A stretch of DNA of 64,000 bases from Salinispora vitiensis (GCF_000378825.1 NZ_KB900388.1:743947-807946); one strand, 5' to 3'. Counted from the stretch's first letter, positions 26,159 to 34,410 are shown. Translations and numbers: made by a program. The notes: a model not told the origin generated them from the letters alone.

Positions 26159-26905
26159 ATGTGCCGTCACCTGGTCTATCTCGGGCCGCCGATCACCCTG
26201 CGGGAGTTGCTCTTCGATCCGCCGGCGTCGCTGGTCCAACAATCCTGGGCGCCGAAGGACATGCGCCGTGGCGGGTGTATCAATGCCGACGGCTTCGGTG
26301 TCGGTTGGTACTCCGACGACGGCGATCCGGTCCGCTACCGGCGGGCGCAGCCGATCTGGACCGACCCGACGATCGCCCAGCTGGCCGGCGTCACCCGGGC
26401 GGGCGCGATCCTCGCGGCGGTCCGGTCCGCGACCGTCGGCATGCCGGTGCTCGAGACGGCCGCCGCGCCGTTTCTGGAAGGGCGGTGGCTGTTCAGCCAC
26501 AACGGGGCGGTTCGCGGCTGGCCGGACAGCCTGGCCTCGCTCGCTGGTGCGTTGCCGGTGCGTGACCTGCTCACCCTCGACGCGCCCACCGATGCAGCGC
26601 TGCTCTGGGCGCTGGTCCGGCACCGGCTGCGCGCCGGGGTCGAGCCGGGCCGCGCCGTGGCGGAGACGGTGGTGGCGGTGGCCCGGGCCGCCCCCGGGTC
26701 CCGGCTCAACCTGCTGCTCACCGATGGGCACACGGCGGTGGCGAGCGTCGCCGGGCACAGCCTGTCGATCCGTCGGACGCCGGACTCGGTGCTGCTGGCG
26801 TCCGAGCCGCACGACGACGACCCCGACTGGCAGGCGGTGCCAGAGGGGCAGCTGGTGGTGGCGACCGCCACCGGGGTGCGGACCAGTGCCCTGCTGGCGG
26901 AGTGA
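26159..26905 (+). CDS. egtC: EgtC, gamma-glutamyl hercynylcysteine sulfoxide amidohydrolase
   Basis: 248 residues. It starts MCRHLVYLG, exposing the N-terminal Cys nucleophile of class II glutamine amidotransferases after Met removal. GGCINADGFGVGWY and FSHNGAVRGWP belong to the pocket. It removes the gamma-glutamyl group from the EgtB product. It lies between egtB and egtD in the same direction. Confidence 0.94.
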   Translation: MCRHLVYLGPPITLRELLFDPPASLVQQSWAPKDMRRGGCINADGFGVGWYSDDGDPVRYRRAQPIWTDPTIAQLAGVTRAGAILAAVRSATVGMPVLETAAAPFLEGRWLFSHNGAVRGWPDSLASLAGALPVRDLLTLDAPTDAALLWALVRHRLRAGVEPGRAVAETVVAVARAAPGSRLNLLLTDGHTAVASVAGHSLSIRRTPDSVLLASEPHDDDPDWQAVPEGQLVVATATGVRTSALLAE

Positions 26906-26954
26906 TCGCCAGGCCGTTGATACCGCCGGAGACGCCAATGAGGAAGGGACAGAC

Positions 26955-27920
26955 ATGAGCGCAGAGCCGCTGGAGATCCACCTCGAAGAGCAGGACCTGG
27001 GCCGCAACCTGCGGCAGGATGTTCGTGCCGGGTTGACCGCCGAGGAGAAGTGGTTGTCCCCGAAGTGGTTCTACGATGCTCGGGGCAGCCAGCTCTTCGA
27101 GGAGATCACCCGGCTGGCGGAGTACTACCAGACCGGGGCCGAACGGGCGGTGTTGCTGGAGCGGGCTGCTGAGATCGCGACGATGAGTGGTGCCAAGACG
27201 CTGATCGAGTTGGGCTCCGGTTCCTCGGAGAAGACCCGGCTGTTGCTGGACGCGTTCACCCGCCACGGCGACCTGGGCACCTTTGTGCCGCTGGACGTGT
27301 CAGTGAGTGCGCTGCGTGAGTCCACCGCCCGGATCGCCGTGGACTATCCCGGCCTGCGTGTCCGGGGAATCGTTGGCGACTTCACCCGGCATCTTGATCG
27401 GCTGCCGGCGGGTGGGCGGCGGCTCGTGGTGTTTCTCGGCGGGACGATCGGCAACCTGCTGCCGGCCGAGCGCGCCGAGTTCCTCGCGGCGATGCGCGTC
27501 GCGCTGGAGCCGGGGGACTGGCTGCTGGTCGGCACCGACCTAGTGAAGGATCCGGCCGTCATTGTTCCCGCATACGATGACGCGGCGGGGGTGACCGCCG
27601 AGTTCAACCGCAACGTACTGCGGGTGATCAACCGGGAGCTGGGTGCCGATTTCGACCCAGCGGCCTTCGACCACGTCGCGCTCTGGAATCCGGAGCGGGA
27701 GTGGATCGAGATGCGGCTGCGGGCCCGGCACCCGATGCGGGTGCAGGTGCTCGACACCGAGGTGACGTTCGCCGCCGGGGAGGAGCTACGGACCGAAGTC
27801 TCGGCGAAGTTCCGACCCGAGGGGATCGCGGCGGAGCTGCGCGCGGCGGGCTTCGTCACCAGTGAGTTCTGGACGGATCCGGCCGGCCTGTTCGGCGTCA
27901 CGCTCGCCCGCGCCGAGTAG
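26955..27920 (+). CDS. egtD: EgtD, L-histidine N-alpha-methyltransferase
   Basis: 321 residues, the normal EgtD length. KWFYDARGSQLFEEITRL and YYQTGAERAVL are family-specific; IELGSGSSEKTRLLL is the SAM-binding motif; VFLGGTIGNLLPAE and FNRNVLRVINRELGADF form the histidine pocket. It trimethylates histidine to hercynine, the first committed step. GGAAGGG lies before the ATG at 26955. No egtE (lyase) follows: the next gene is a riboswitch-controlled Mn exporter. Confidence 0.95.
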   Translation: MSAEPLEIHLEEQDLGRNLRQDVRAGLTAEEKWLSPKWFYDARGSQLFEEITRLAEYYQTGAERAVLLERAAEIATMSGAKTLIELGSGSSEKTRLLLDAFTRHGDLGTFVPLDVSVSALRESTARIAVDYPGLRVRGIVGDFTRHLDRLPAGGRRLVVFLGGTIGNLLPAERAEFLAAMRVALEPGDWLLVGTDLVKDPAVIVPAYDDAAGVTAEFNRNVLRVINRELGADFDPAAFDHVALWNPEREWIEMRLRARHPMRVQVLDTEVTFAAGEELRTEVSAKFRPEGIAAELRAAGFVTSEFWTDPAGLFGVTLARAE

Positions 27921-28017
27921 GCGGACGCCGCCGGCCCCTCCTCGACTCACCGGCCCGCCCCCTCCTCTACCAACCGGCCTGGCCGGTCCGCCGACATCAG
28001 CGTCGTCGGTGGTCGGC

Positions 28018-28023
28018 TAGGGT
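28018..28023 (+). promoter_or_regulatory. Candidate -10 box before the GDT1 riboswitch
   Basis: TAGGGT at 28018-28023, a common actinobacterial -10 form, is about 9 bases before the predicted first helix of the riboswitch, so transcription would start just at the aptamer. No good -35 at normal spacing was found. Confidence 0.4.
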
Positions 28024-28031
28024 GGTCGGCG

Positions 28032-28188
28032 CGAAGGGGAGTAGCCCCCAACGTCGTGGTCGACACACTGGTGTTCCGGCGCCCGGCCACACGGCCCCGC
28101 TCTGCGGGGCGGGCGAGACCTTCGACCCAGGTTGGTAGCCGGGTCGAGGTCCCTCCGTGCCTCTTTCCGGCCGGATCGGAAGGATGTC
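28032..28188 (+). promoter_or_regulatory. yybP-ykoY-type Mn2+ riboswitch leader (GDT1 gene)
   Basis: The class signature is visible: GGGGAGTAGCC at 28037-28047, and GGGCGAGACCTTCG at 28111-28124. The first helix P1 forms from CGAAGG (28032-28037) with CCTTCG (28119-28124). Variable GC helices lie between. The 3' P1 strand and its flank (28117-28128) are also complementary, with one bulged T, to GGGTCGAGGTC (28141-28151), a mutually exclusive pairing. A local hairpin CTTTCCG/CGGAAGG (28163-28169 with 28177-28183) can cover the ribosome site. The class is known to sense Mn2+ and is typically found before Mn exporters such as the TMEM165/GDT1 gene here. Confidence 0.88.
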
Positions 28189-28773
28189 ATGGCGGGTTTC
28201 CTCGTTGCGCTGGGAGTGAGCTTCGGCGTCGTCTTTGTCGCCGAGTTGGGGGACAAGTCCCAGCTGATGGCGCTGACCTTTGCCACCCGGTTTCGACCGT
28301 TGCCGGTGTTGGTCGGCATCACCGTGGCCACGGCCGTCGTACACCTCGCCTCGGTGGCGATCGGCTACGGGCTCGGTGCGGCGCTGCCTACCGGATGGAT
28401 CGCGCTCCTCGCCGGCGTGGCGTTTCTCGGTTTCGGCGCCTGGACGCTTCGCGGCGACCGCCTCACCGAGCAGGAGCGCCGCAAGGCGGACCGGTCGGGT
28501 CGGCCGGCGGTGGTGGTCGGCGTCGCGTTCCTCCTCGCCGAGCTGGGCGACAAGACCATGCTGGCGACCATCACCCTGGCGACCCAGTACGGCTGGTTCG
28601 GTACCTGGGTCGGATCCACGCTCGGCATGGTCGCCGCGGACGCCTTGGCGATCATGGTGGGGCGGGTACTCGGTCGCAGGTTGCCCGAGCGGACCGTGCG
28701 CTTCGGTGCGGCGCTGCTCTTCGCCGGGTGTGGCCTCTGGCTGATCCTGGACGCGGCCGGGCAGCTCGGCTGA
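28189..28773 (+). CDS. TMEM165/GDT1 family Mn2+ exporter
   Basis: 194 residues with six predicted helices in two repeats, each with the family signature: VFVAELGDKSQLMAL and FLLAELGDKTMLATI (ExGDK[ST]). Members such as MneA and GDT1 export Mn2+ (or Ca2+) with proton exchange across the membrane. GGAAGG precedes the ATG. Expression is predicted to be controlled by the upstream Mn2+ riboswitch, which agrees with the function. Monocistronic, ending in a very strong hairpin. Confidence 0.93.
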   Translation: MAGFLVALGVSFGVVFVAELGDKSQLMALTFATRFRPLPVLVGITVATAVVHLASVAIGYGLGAALPTGWIALLAGVAFLGFGAWTLRGDRLTEQERRKADRSGRPAVVVGVAFLLAELGDKTMLATITLATQYGWFGTWVGSTLGMVAADALAIMVGRVLGRRLPERTVRFGAALLFAGCGLWLILDAAGQLG

Positions 28774-28797
28774 CCTTCCGGGCGGTACGCCCTGCGC

Positions 28798-28839
28798 CGG
28801 CAGCGGGCGAACCGACCGAGTTCGGTTCGCCCGCTGCCG
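28798..28839. terminator. Bidirectional terminator between GDT1 and nhaA
   Basis: A perfect 18-base-pair stem (28798-28815 with 28822-28839) with a 6-base loop between the convergent genes. Confidence 0.88.
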
Positions 28840-28899
28840 CGCTTTGGCGGTTTCGCCGACGGAAGCGCGGTGGCGTCCGTCGGCGACCGGTCGGCCTGG

Positions 28900-30210
28900 T
28901 CAGTCGTCGCGGTGCTGGTAAACGTCGGGTACCCCGTCGCGGTTGCTGTCCACCCGCTCCTTCACGGCGATACGCCGATAGGCCTTGTTGCGTCGGGTCA
29001 GCACGACGGAGGCGAGCAGCGCCGCGATCAGGGACCCACTGAGTACGGCAGCCTTGACGTTGTCATCGGCGGCACTGCTGTCGAAGGCGAGTTCACCGAT
29101 CAGCAGCGACACGGTGAATCCGATGCCGGCCAGTAGGGAGACCCCGAGCAGGTCGGTCCAGGTGATGTCCCGGTCCAGCTCGGCTCGGGTGAACCGGGCG
29201 AGCAGGAACGTCGAGCCGAAGATACCGATTACCTTGCCGAGCACTAGGCCAGCGACGATGCCGACGACGATCGGGTCGGTGATCACGGCGCCGAGGTCGG
29301 CACCGCGTAGGGACACTCCGGCGGCGAAGAAGGCGAAGACGGGGACGGCGAAGCCGGCGGAGATCGGCCGCCAGCGGTGCTCGAGGTGCTCGGCGAGCCC
29401 GTGCTTGTCCCCTTCCCGGCCGCGCAGGACCGGCACCGTGAAGCCGAGCAGGACGCCGGCCACCGTGGCGTGCACGCCCGACTCGTGCACCAGGGTCCAG
29501 GCCACCAGGGCCAGCGGGATCAGCGCCCACCACCAGGTCTTGCGGCGCTGCACGAGCAGGCCGAAGAGGGCGATCGGCAGCAGCGCGAGCAGCAGCGGCA
29601 TGAGTTTGAAGTCGCCGGTGTAGAAGATGGCGATGACCGTGATCGCGAGCAGGTCGTCCACCACGGCCAGGGTGAGCAGGAAGGCGCGGAGCCCTTGCGG
29701 CAGGTGGGATCCGATGACCGCCAGCACGGCGAGCGCGAAGGCGATGTCGGTGGCGGTCGGGATGGCCCAGCCGCGCAGGTTCTCGCCACCGGCGGAGAGG
29801 TTGATGCCGACGTAGATCAGGGCCGGAACGATCATGCCGCCGACCGCCGCGACGACCGGCAGGGCGGCACGTCGTGGATCGCGCAGGTCGCCGGCGACGA
29901 ACTCGCGTTTGAGCTCGAGCCCGACCACGAAGAAGAAGATCGCCAGCAGGCCGTCGGCCGCCCAGGTGGCGAGGTCCAGGTTCAGGTGCAGGTCGGACCC
30001 GCCCGGCCAGGGCACCCACGATGCCAGGTTGGTGTAGGAGTCGCCCCAGGGCGAGTTCGCCCAGAGCAGCGCGATCACCGCGCCGAGCAGTAGCAGGCCG
30101 CCGCCGAAGGTCTCGGTCCGCAGCACGTCAGCCAGGAAGCGGGCCTCCGGCCAGGAGGTACGCGAAAAGAGGCGGCGGGCGCGGCCCGGGGGCGGGGTGC
30201 GGTCGGTCAT
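28900..30210 (-). CDS. nhaA: Na+/H+ antiporter NhaA with EF-hand-like C-terminus
   Basis: 436 residues with about twelve membrane helices. NhaA blocks: [15 protein letters not shown] opening ([12 protein letters not shown]), [33 protein letters not shown] and [16 protein letters not shown], where the adjacent Asp pair is the transport site, and a C-terminal [15 protein letters not shown]. The last 15 residues carry [11 protein letters not shown], a DxNxDGxxD calcium-loop-like motif not part of the usual NhaA. The ATG is preceded by GGATGGA with 8-base spacing and a structured leader. Confidence 0.94.
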   Translation of the reverse strand: MTDRTPPPGRARRLFSRTSWPEARFLADVLRTETFGGGLLLLGAVIALLWANSPWGDSYTNLASWVPWPGGSDLHLNLDLATWAADGLLAIFFFVVGLELKREFVAGDLRDPRRAALPVVAAVGGMIVPALIYVGINLSAGGENLRGWAIPTATDIAFALAVLAVIGSHLPQGLRAFLLTLAVVDDLLAITVIAIFYTGDFKLMPLLLALLPIALFGLLVQRRKTWWWALIPLALVAWTLVHESGVHATVAGVLLGFTVPVLRGREGDKHGLAEHLEHRWRPISAGFAVPVFAFFAAGVSLRGADLGAVITDPIVVGIVAGLVLGKVIGIFGSTFLLARFTRAELDRDITWTDLLGVSLLAGIGFTVSLLIGELAFDSSAADDNVKAAVLSGSLIAALLASVVLTRRNKAYRRIAVKERVDSNRDGVPDVYQHRDD

Positions 30211-30218
30211 ACGCGCGG

Positions 30219-30281
30219 TCCATCCAAGCGGTGTCAGAGCAGCAGGAAACGTTCGCCGACCAGGCTTCCCGGCACACCGCT
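30219..30281 (-). promoter_or_regulatory. Structured leader RNA of nhaA (candidate riboswitch)
   Basis: Read on the minus strand, AGCGGTGT (30281-30274) can pair perfectly with ACACCGCT (30234-30227). This 8-base helix encloses a compact GC hairpin (CCGGG, AAG loop, CCTGG at 30272-30260) flanked by GCCG/CGGC. The 3' arm of the outer helix ends two bases before GGATGGA (30225-30219), the nhaA ribosome site. Such placement suits ligand-controlled translation. Na+/Li+-responsive nhaA leader classes exist in other phyla; I cannot confirm this is one of them. Confidence 0.45.
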
Positions 30282-30464
30282 CACCACCCTATCCAGGCGA
30301 GTGACGGGACGGCGAGCGGAGACGACGTGACCTTGCCCCCGTCGCACCGTTTCGCCCGGGGGCGGCAGGGCGTCGGGCTTATCGATCGAATGGCGAAACT
30401 TCGGATATTTGATGTATGAGGCGTTGTAATGGTTTCACGGTATAAGTTGAGCTTAGGAGCTTTT
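30282..30464. other. AT-rich gap between nhaA and the GT4 gene
   Basis: This divergent interval has no coding capacity of note. Its right part (about 30380-30460) is clearly poorer in GC than its surroundings and includes TATAAG at 30441-30446, a possible -10 box for rightward transcription. It presumably contains the promoters of nhaA and of the glycosyltransferase unit. Confidence 0.5.
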
Positions 30465-30509
30465 ATGAGTTTCTTTGGGGCTTTCGGCACGGTGCGGCGG
30501 CGTACCTGA
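30465..30509 (+). CDS. Possible leader peptide (14 aa)
   Basis: ATG at 30465 with AGGAG four to five bases upstream encodes MSFFGAFGTVRRRT and stops at TGA 30507-30509. The stop overlaps the ATG of the next small frame (TGATG). It has a good ribosome site but is too short to judge by similarity. It could be an attenuator-type leader for the glycosyltransferase gene. Confidence 0.3.
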   Translation: MSFFGAFGTVRRRT

Positions 30510-30595
30510 TGGACCGCTGCAGGGCGGACTCGTACATGGACAGCGGCCAGCGGGGCAAAACGGCCGCCCTGCTGGCAACGGGGGAGCAACGATGA
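30509..30595 (+). CDS. Possible coupled small ORF (28 aa)
   Basis: The frame starts at ATG 30509 (sharing A with the previous stop) and ends at TGA 30593-30595, overlapping the glycosyltransferase ATG at 30592 (ATGA). The peptide begins MDRCRADSYMD and is basic. The chain of start-stop overlaps is suggestive of coupling, but chance remains likely. Confidence 0.25.
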   Translation: MDRCRADSYMDSGQRGKTAALLATGEQR

Positions 30596-31809
30596 AGATC
30601 GGCATCCTGGCGTATCACTTTCCACCGGAACCGGCTTTCATCCCGGGCAGCCTCGCGGAGGAGTTGGCCCGCCGTGGGCACGAAGTCCGGGTACTGACCG
30701 GATTTCCGGACTATCCGGGCGGGCACCCCTACCCGGGCTGGCGTCAGCGTTGGCGCCACGAGACCCGCAGTGAGCGGCTGACCGTGCGGCGGGTGCCCCG
30801 CTATCTTGGCCGGAACGGCCAGGTACGCGGCCGGTGGTCCGGCCCCCGCTCCTTCGCGGGCAGCGTGTCGCTGGTCGGCCGGCGGTTCTTCGCCGGTGTC
30901 GACGCCCTCTACGTGCACCAGCCGCCGGCCACCGCCTTCGCCGCCGCCCGCCTGCTGCGCGCGCTTCGACGGGTGCCGGCGGTAGTGCACGTTCAAGACG
31001 TGTGGGCGGGCCAGGAGCCGGCTGCCGGCGAGCCCGATCGGTGGACCGCTCGGCTCGCCCGGGCGATGGCCGCCACCTACCGCCGCGCCGACCGGGTCGC
31101 GGTCGCGGCCCCCTCGCTGCGGGACCTCGTCGTGACCGAGGGGGCCGACCCGGAGCGGGTCGAGATGGTGCTCAACTGGACCGACGAGCGGATCTTCCAG
31201 CCGGCTCCGCCGAGCCCGGCCGCCGGTCAGCTGATCCGTCGCGACGACCGCTGCGTGGTCATGCACGCCGGCACCATCGGCGCCCGACAAGGGCTGGAGA
31301 CGGCGGTACGGGCGGCGGCGGCCCTCGACCAGCGGATGGATCTGGTGCTGGTCGGGTCGGGCGAGCAAGAGCGGCCGGTGCGGGGGCTCGCCGCCGAGCT
31401 GGGCGCCGACAACGTGCGGTTCGTCGACCGGCGCTCGCCGTTGGAGATGCCGGAGCTGTACGCCGCCGCCGACTACCAGTTGGTCATGCTTCGGGATCGG
31501 CCCGAACTACGCAGCACCCTGCCCGGCAAGTTGCCCACGGCCCTGTCCTGCGGGGCGCCGGTGATCGCCTCGGCCGGTGGCGACACCGCCGAGGTCGTGG
31601 AGAGCGCCCGGGCCGGACTGTCGTGTCCGCCGGAGGAGTGGGACGCCCTCGCCGACCGGTTCTGGTTGGCCACCACCATCCCGCCGACGGCCCGTGCCGA
31701 GATGGGGCGGCGGGGCCGGGAGGCGTACCTGCAGCAGATGTCGATGCCCGCCGGAGTGGACCGGATCGAAAGCCTGTTGGACGAGGCCGTCAGCGCACGC
31801 CGACAGTGA
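30592..31809 (+). CDS. Glycosyltransferase family 4 (WbuB-like)
   Basis: 405 residues, GT-B fold. The N-terminal domain starts KIGILAYHFPPEPAFIPGSLAEELARRGHEV; the C-terminal donor domain has CVVMHAGTIGARQGLETA, LVGSGEQE and ELYAAADYQLVMLR, LPGKLPTALSCGAPVIAS, where the Glu usual in EX7E is altered (GDTAEVVE). No membrane segment. It transfers a sugar from a nucleotide donor, probably in cell-surface glycan synthesis. A GGGGGAG site precedes the ATG. It is followed by an unrelated HhH protein gene after 115 bases. Confidence 0.87.
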   Translation: MKIGILAYHFPPEPAFIPGSLAEELARRGHEVRVLTGFPDYPGGHPYPGWRQRWRHETRSERLTVRRVPRYLGRNGQVRGRWSGPRSFAGSVSLVGRRFFAGVDALYVHQPPATAFAAARLLRALRRVPAVVHVQDVWAGQEPAAGEPDRWTARLARAMAATYRRADRVAVAAPSLRDLVVTEGADPERVEMVLNWTDERIFQPAPPSPAAGQLIRRDDRCVVMHAGTIGARQGLETAVRAAAALDQRMDLVLVGSGEQERPVRGLAAELGADNVRFVDRRSPLEMPELYAAADYQLVMLRDRPELRSTLPGKLPTALSCGAPVIASAGGDTAEVVESARAGLSCPPEEWDALADRFWLATTIPPTARAEMGRRGREAYLQQMSMPAGVDRIESLLDEAVSARRQ

Positions 31810-31924
31810 GGGCGACGCGCGCCGCCAGCGGTGCGGCTGGGGCGTTGGCGAGCCGGGTGGGTGTGTGTGGCAGCGGTGCCGGGCAGCCAGGAGTGGCGCC
31901 GGTCGGGGCGGGTAGTCGCCGCCC

Positions 31925-32593
31925 ATGCCGACAATCGAGGACAAGAAGCGCTTGGTCCGCCGGCTCGCCGGGGGCGGGCGCGGCTTCGCTGAGCAGTACG
32001 GTTTCCGCACCACCAACAACCCGTCGAGCCTCTTTCAGCTGCTCTGCCTCGCCGTGTTGTTGTCCCGCCGCGGCGACGCCCGGCGAGCGATTGCGGCGGC
32101 CCGCGCCCTGCAGGTCCATGGCTGGGACAGTGCCGCCCGGCTGGCCCGCTCCACGCCCGCAGAGCGGGTCGGGCTGCTGCGCGACTGCGGCCTCCGGGCG
32201 GAAGCCGAGCAGACCGCCGACACGCTCGGGAAGTTGGCGCAGGCGGTCGTTGACCGGTACCGGGGCGACCTGCGCCGGTTGCGCGTGGTCGCCGCCCGCG
32301 ATGCCGACCGGGAACGTGACCTGCTCACCGAGCTGCCCGGGGTGGACGACACGGCGGTTGTCCTGTTTCTCCGCGAGGTGCAGGCACTCTGGGCGGAGGT
32401 GCCGCCGGTCGCCGATCGGCGGGCGCTGGCCGCGGCCCGGCGGCTGGGCCTTGGGCGTTCCGCCGACGACCTGGCCGGACTGGCGGGTAACGGCCGGTCG
32501 GAGCGGCTGGCCTGGCTGGTGGGCGCGCTCGCCCGGGTTGACCTGGAGCAGCGATACCCGGAGGTGATCGGTCAGGCCGTACCAGCGCGGTGA
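31925..32593 (+). CDS. HhH-GPD superfamily protein (endonuclease III-like, no Fe-S)
   Basis: 222 residues. FRTTNNPSSLFQLLCLAVLLSRRG and LLTELPGVDDTAVVLFLREVQALW followed by ADRRALAAARRLGLG mirror the helix-hairpin-helix and following Asp region of endonuclease III-type glycosylases. The catalytic Lys of bifunctional enzymes is Asp here (GVDDTA), and the C-terminal four-Cys Fe-S loop is absent. It may be a monofunctional or inactive relative; the Asp in VADRRA could be the catalytic one. Confidence 0.6.
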   Translation: MPTIEDKKRLVRRLAGGGRGFAEQYGFRTTNNPSSLFQLLCLAVLLSRRGDARRAIAAARALQVHGWDSAARLARSTPAERVGLLRDCGLRAEAEQTADTLGKLAQAVVDRYRGDLRRLRVVAARDADRERDLLTELPGVDDTAVVLFLREVQALWAEVPPVADRRALAAARRLGLGRSADDLAGLAGNGRSERLAWLVGALARVDLEQRYPEVIGQAVPAR

Positions 32594-32628
32594 GTGGGCA
32601 GACCCTTCTCCGCCGCCGGCAGCCGGCG

Positions 32629-32653
32629 GTTTCCGCACCCCGCGGGTGGGTAT
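32629..32653 (+). promoter_or_regulatory. SigB/SigF-type promoter of the DUF2267 gene
   Basis: GTTT (32629-32632), a 15-base spacer, GGGTAT (32648-32653): an exact match to the general form recognised by SigB/SigF-family sigma factors. Start codon is at 32680, giving a leader of about 20 bases. Confidence 0.65.
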
Positions 32654-32679
32654 CCGATCGGCCGGACCGAAGGGACAGC

Positions 32680-33090
32680 ATGGATTATCACACCTTTGTT
32701 GACCAGGTCGGGCAGCGGACGGGCACCCCTACCGCACAGGCGGTGGAGCTGACCCGGGCGGTCCTGGAGACACTTGCCGAGCGGCTGACCGGCGGGGAGG
32801 TGCTGGACCTAGCCGTACAGCTGCCGGCGCAACTGCAGGTGGTGCTGAAGCCGGGGCCCGAGAACGAGGCAGCGCAGCGGCTCGCGGCGGCGGAGTTCGT
32901 CACCCGGGTGGCCGCCCGCGCCCACGTTGACGAAGCGACTGCGCACGGGGCGGTCCGAGCGGTCTTCAGCACGCTGCGGGAGGCGATCAGCGGTGGTGAG
33001 TTCGACGATGTCGCGGTGCAGCTGCCCCGCGACTACCGGGAATTGGTGGAGCCGGCGCTGGCGCCGGGTTCGGCGCTGCGCCGGCCTTGA
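32680..33090 (+). CDS. DUF2267 domain protein
   Basis: 136 residues made of two similar all-helical halves, DYHTFVDQVGQRTGT...VLDLAVQLPAQLQVVL and EFVTRVAARAHVDE...FDDVAVQLPRDYRELV, the DUF2267 duplicated pattern. Function is unknown; such genes are often general-stress induced. The upstream promoter fits this. The ATG at 32680 has AGGGA before it. Confidence 0.87.
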   Translation: MDYHTFVDQVGQRTGTPTAQAVELTRAVLETLAERLTGGEVLDLAVQLPAQLQVVLKPGPENEAAQRLAAAEFVTRVAARAHVDEATAHGAVRAVFSTLREAISGGEFDDVAVQLPRDYRELVEPALAPGSALRRP

Positions 33091-33122
33091 TGCGCGGTGT
33101 TGACTCCCCGCACCCTCGGTGG

Positions 33123-34289
33123 CTAGGCGACGGCCCCCGCGGCATGCAGATCGGCGATGCGGTCAGCTCCGAAGCCCGCCTCGGCCAGCAGTTCGTCCGT
33201 GTGTTCGCCGGGGTGCGGCGGTGGACGGTGCAGGGCTGTCGGGGTACCGGAGAAGCGTGGTGCGGGCGCCGGCTGGGTCACCCCGTGGTGCTCCACAAAG
33301 GTGTCCCGCGCCGCCAGGTGCGGGTGGGCTGGTGCCTCCGCCCAATCCAGAACTGGGGCTACGCAGGCGTCCGAGCCGGCGAACAGCGTCGCCCACTCGT
33401 CCCGGGTCCGGGTCCGGAACAACCGTGCCCACGCCTCCCGCAACGCCGGCCAGTTCGCCGGGTCGGTGCGGTCCAGCGCGGTATCGCCGGGCAGCGGAAA
33501 GCCGGTGCGTTGGACCAGTTCGTCGTAGAACCGGGGCTCCAGCGCGCCCACCGCCAGGTGCTTTCCGTCGGCACACTCGTAGCTGTCGTAGAACGGTGCG
33601 CCCCCGTCGAGCAGGTTCACCCCGCGTGGGTCCTGCCACCTGCCGAGGCGGCGTAGGGCGTGGATCTGGGTGCTGAGCACCGAGACGCCGTCCACGATGG
33701 CGGCGTCCACCACCTGGCCGGTGGCGCCGCCGCGCACGGCGTACAGGGCGCTGATCAGGCCGAGGGCGAGTAGCATCCCACCGCCACCGAAGTCGCCGAG
33801 CAGGTTCAGCGGCGGAACCGGACGTTCGTTGGCCCGCCCGATCCCGTGTAGCGCCCCGGTCAGGGCCAGGTAGGTGATGTCGTGCCCGGCTTCGGGTCTG
33901 GCGGGACCGTGCTGCCCCCAGCCGGTCATCCGCCCGTACACGAGGCGTGGGTTCACCGCGTGGCAGTCCGCCGGGCCGAGACCAAGTCGCTCGGTCACGC
34001 CGGGCCGGAAACCCTCGATCAGCACATCCGCACCGGCGGTCAGCGCGAGCGCCACGTCGCGGCCGGAGGGTGACTTCAGGTCCACGCCGATTGATCGCCG
34101 TCCCCGGTTCAGCAGGTCGGGGTGCGGGGTGCCGAAGGCGGTCGGGTCCACGTCGGCCGCGCGGTCCACCCGGATCACCTCGGCGCCCAGATCGGCCAGC
34201 ATCATTGCGGCGAATGGCCCCGGCCCGATGCCAGCCAGCTCGATTGCCCGCACCCCGGCGAGGGGGCCGGCCGGTACGTTGTCGGTCAT
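33123..34289 (-). CDS. CaiB/BaiF CoA-transferase family (alpha-methylacyl-CoA racemase-like)
   Basis: 388 residues. PLAGVRAIELAGIGPGPFAAMMLADLGAEVIRVDR is the class III CoA-transferase opening; GHDITYLALTGAL and LLGDFGGGGMLLALG carry the His and Asp pair that acts as acid/base in alpha-methylacyl-CoA racemases (MCR/AMACR). It likely epimerises 2-methylacyl-CoA in branched fatty acid or sterol side-chain breakdown. Monocistronic; divergent from the riboswitch-controlled terC-like gene. Confidence 0.87.
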   Translation of the reverse strand: MTDNVPAGPLAGVRAIELAGIGPGPFAAMMLADLGAEVIRVDRAADVDPTAFGTPHPDLLNRGRRSIGVDLKSPSGRDVALALTAGADVLIEGFRPGVTERLGLGPADCHAVNPRLVYGRMTGWGQHGPARPEAGHDITYLALTGALHGIGRANERPVPPLNLLGDFGGGGMLLALGLISALYAVRGGATGQVVDAAIVDGVSVLSTQIHALRRLGRWQDPRGVNLLDGGAPFYDSYECADGKHLAVGALEPRFYDELVQRTGFPLPGDTALDRTDPANWPALREAWARLFRTRTRDEWATLFAGSDACVAPVLDWAEAPAHPHLAARDTFVEHHGVTQPAPAPRFSGTPTALHRPPPHPGEHTDELLAEAGFGADRIADLHAAGAVA

Positions 34290-34410
34290 CGGGCCACGAT
34301 AAGCGCCGATGGGTTCGGGTGGTAGGGGGCTTGGTGCGCTGGTTGGTACTGAGTGCCGTTGCCGGGGTGCCGCGTGGCGGCTTGGACCCGGGCTGCCCTA
34401 CCCTTGGTCG

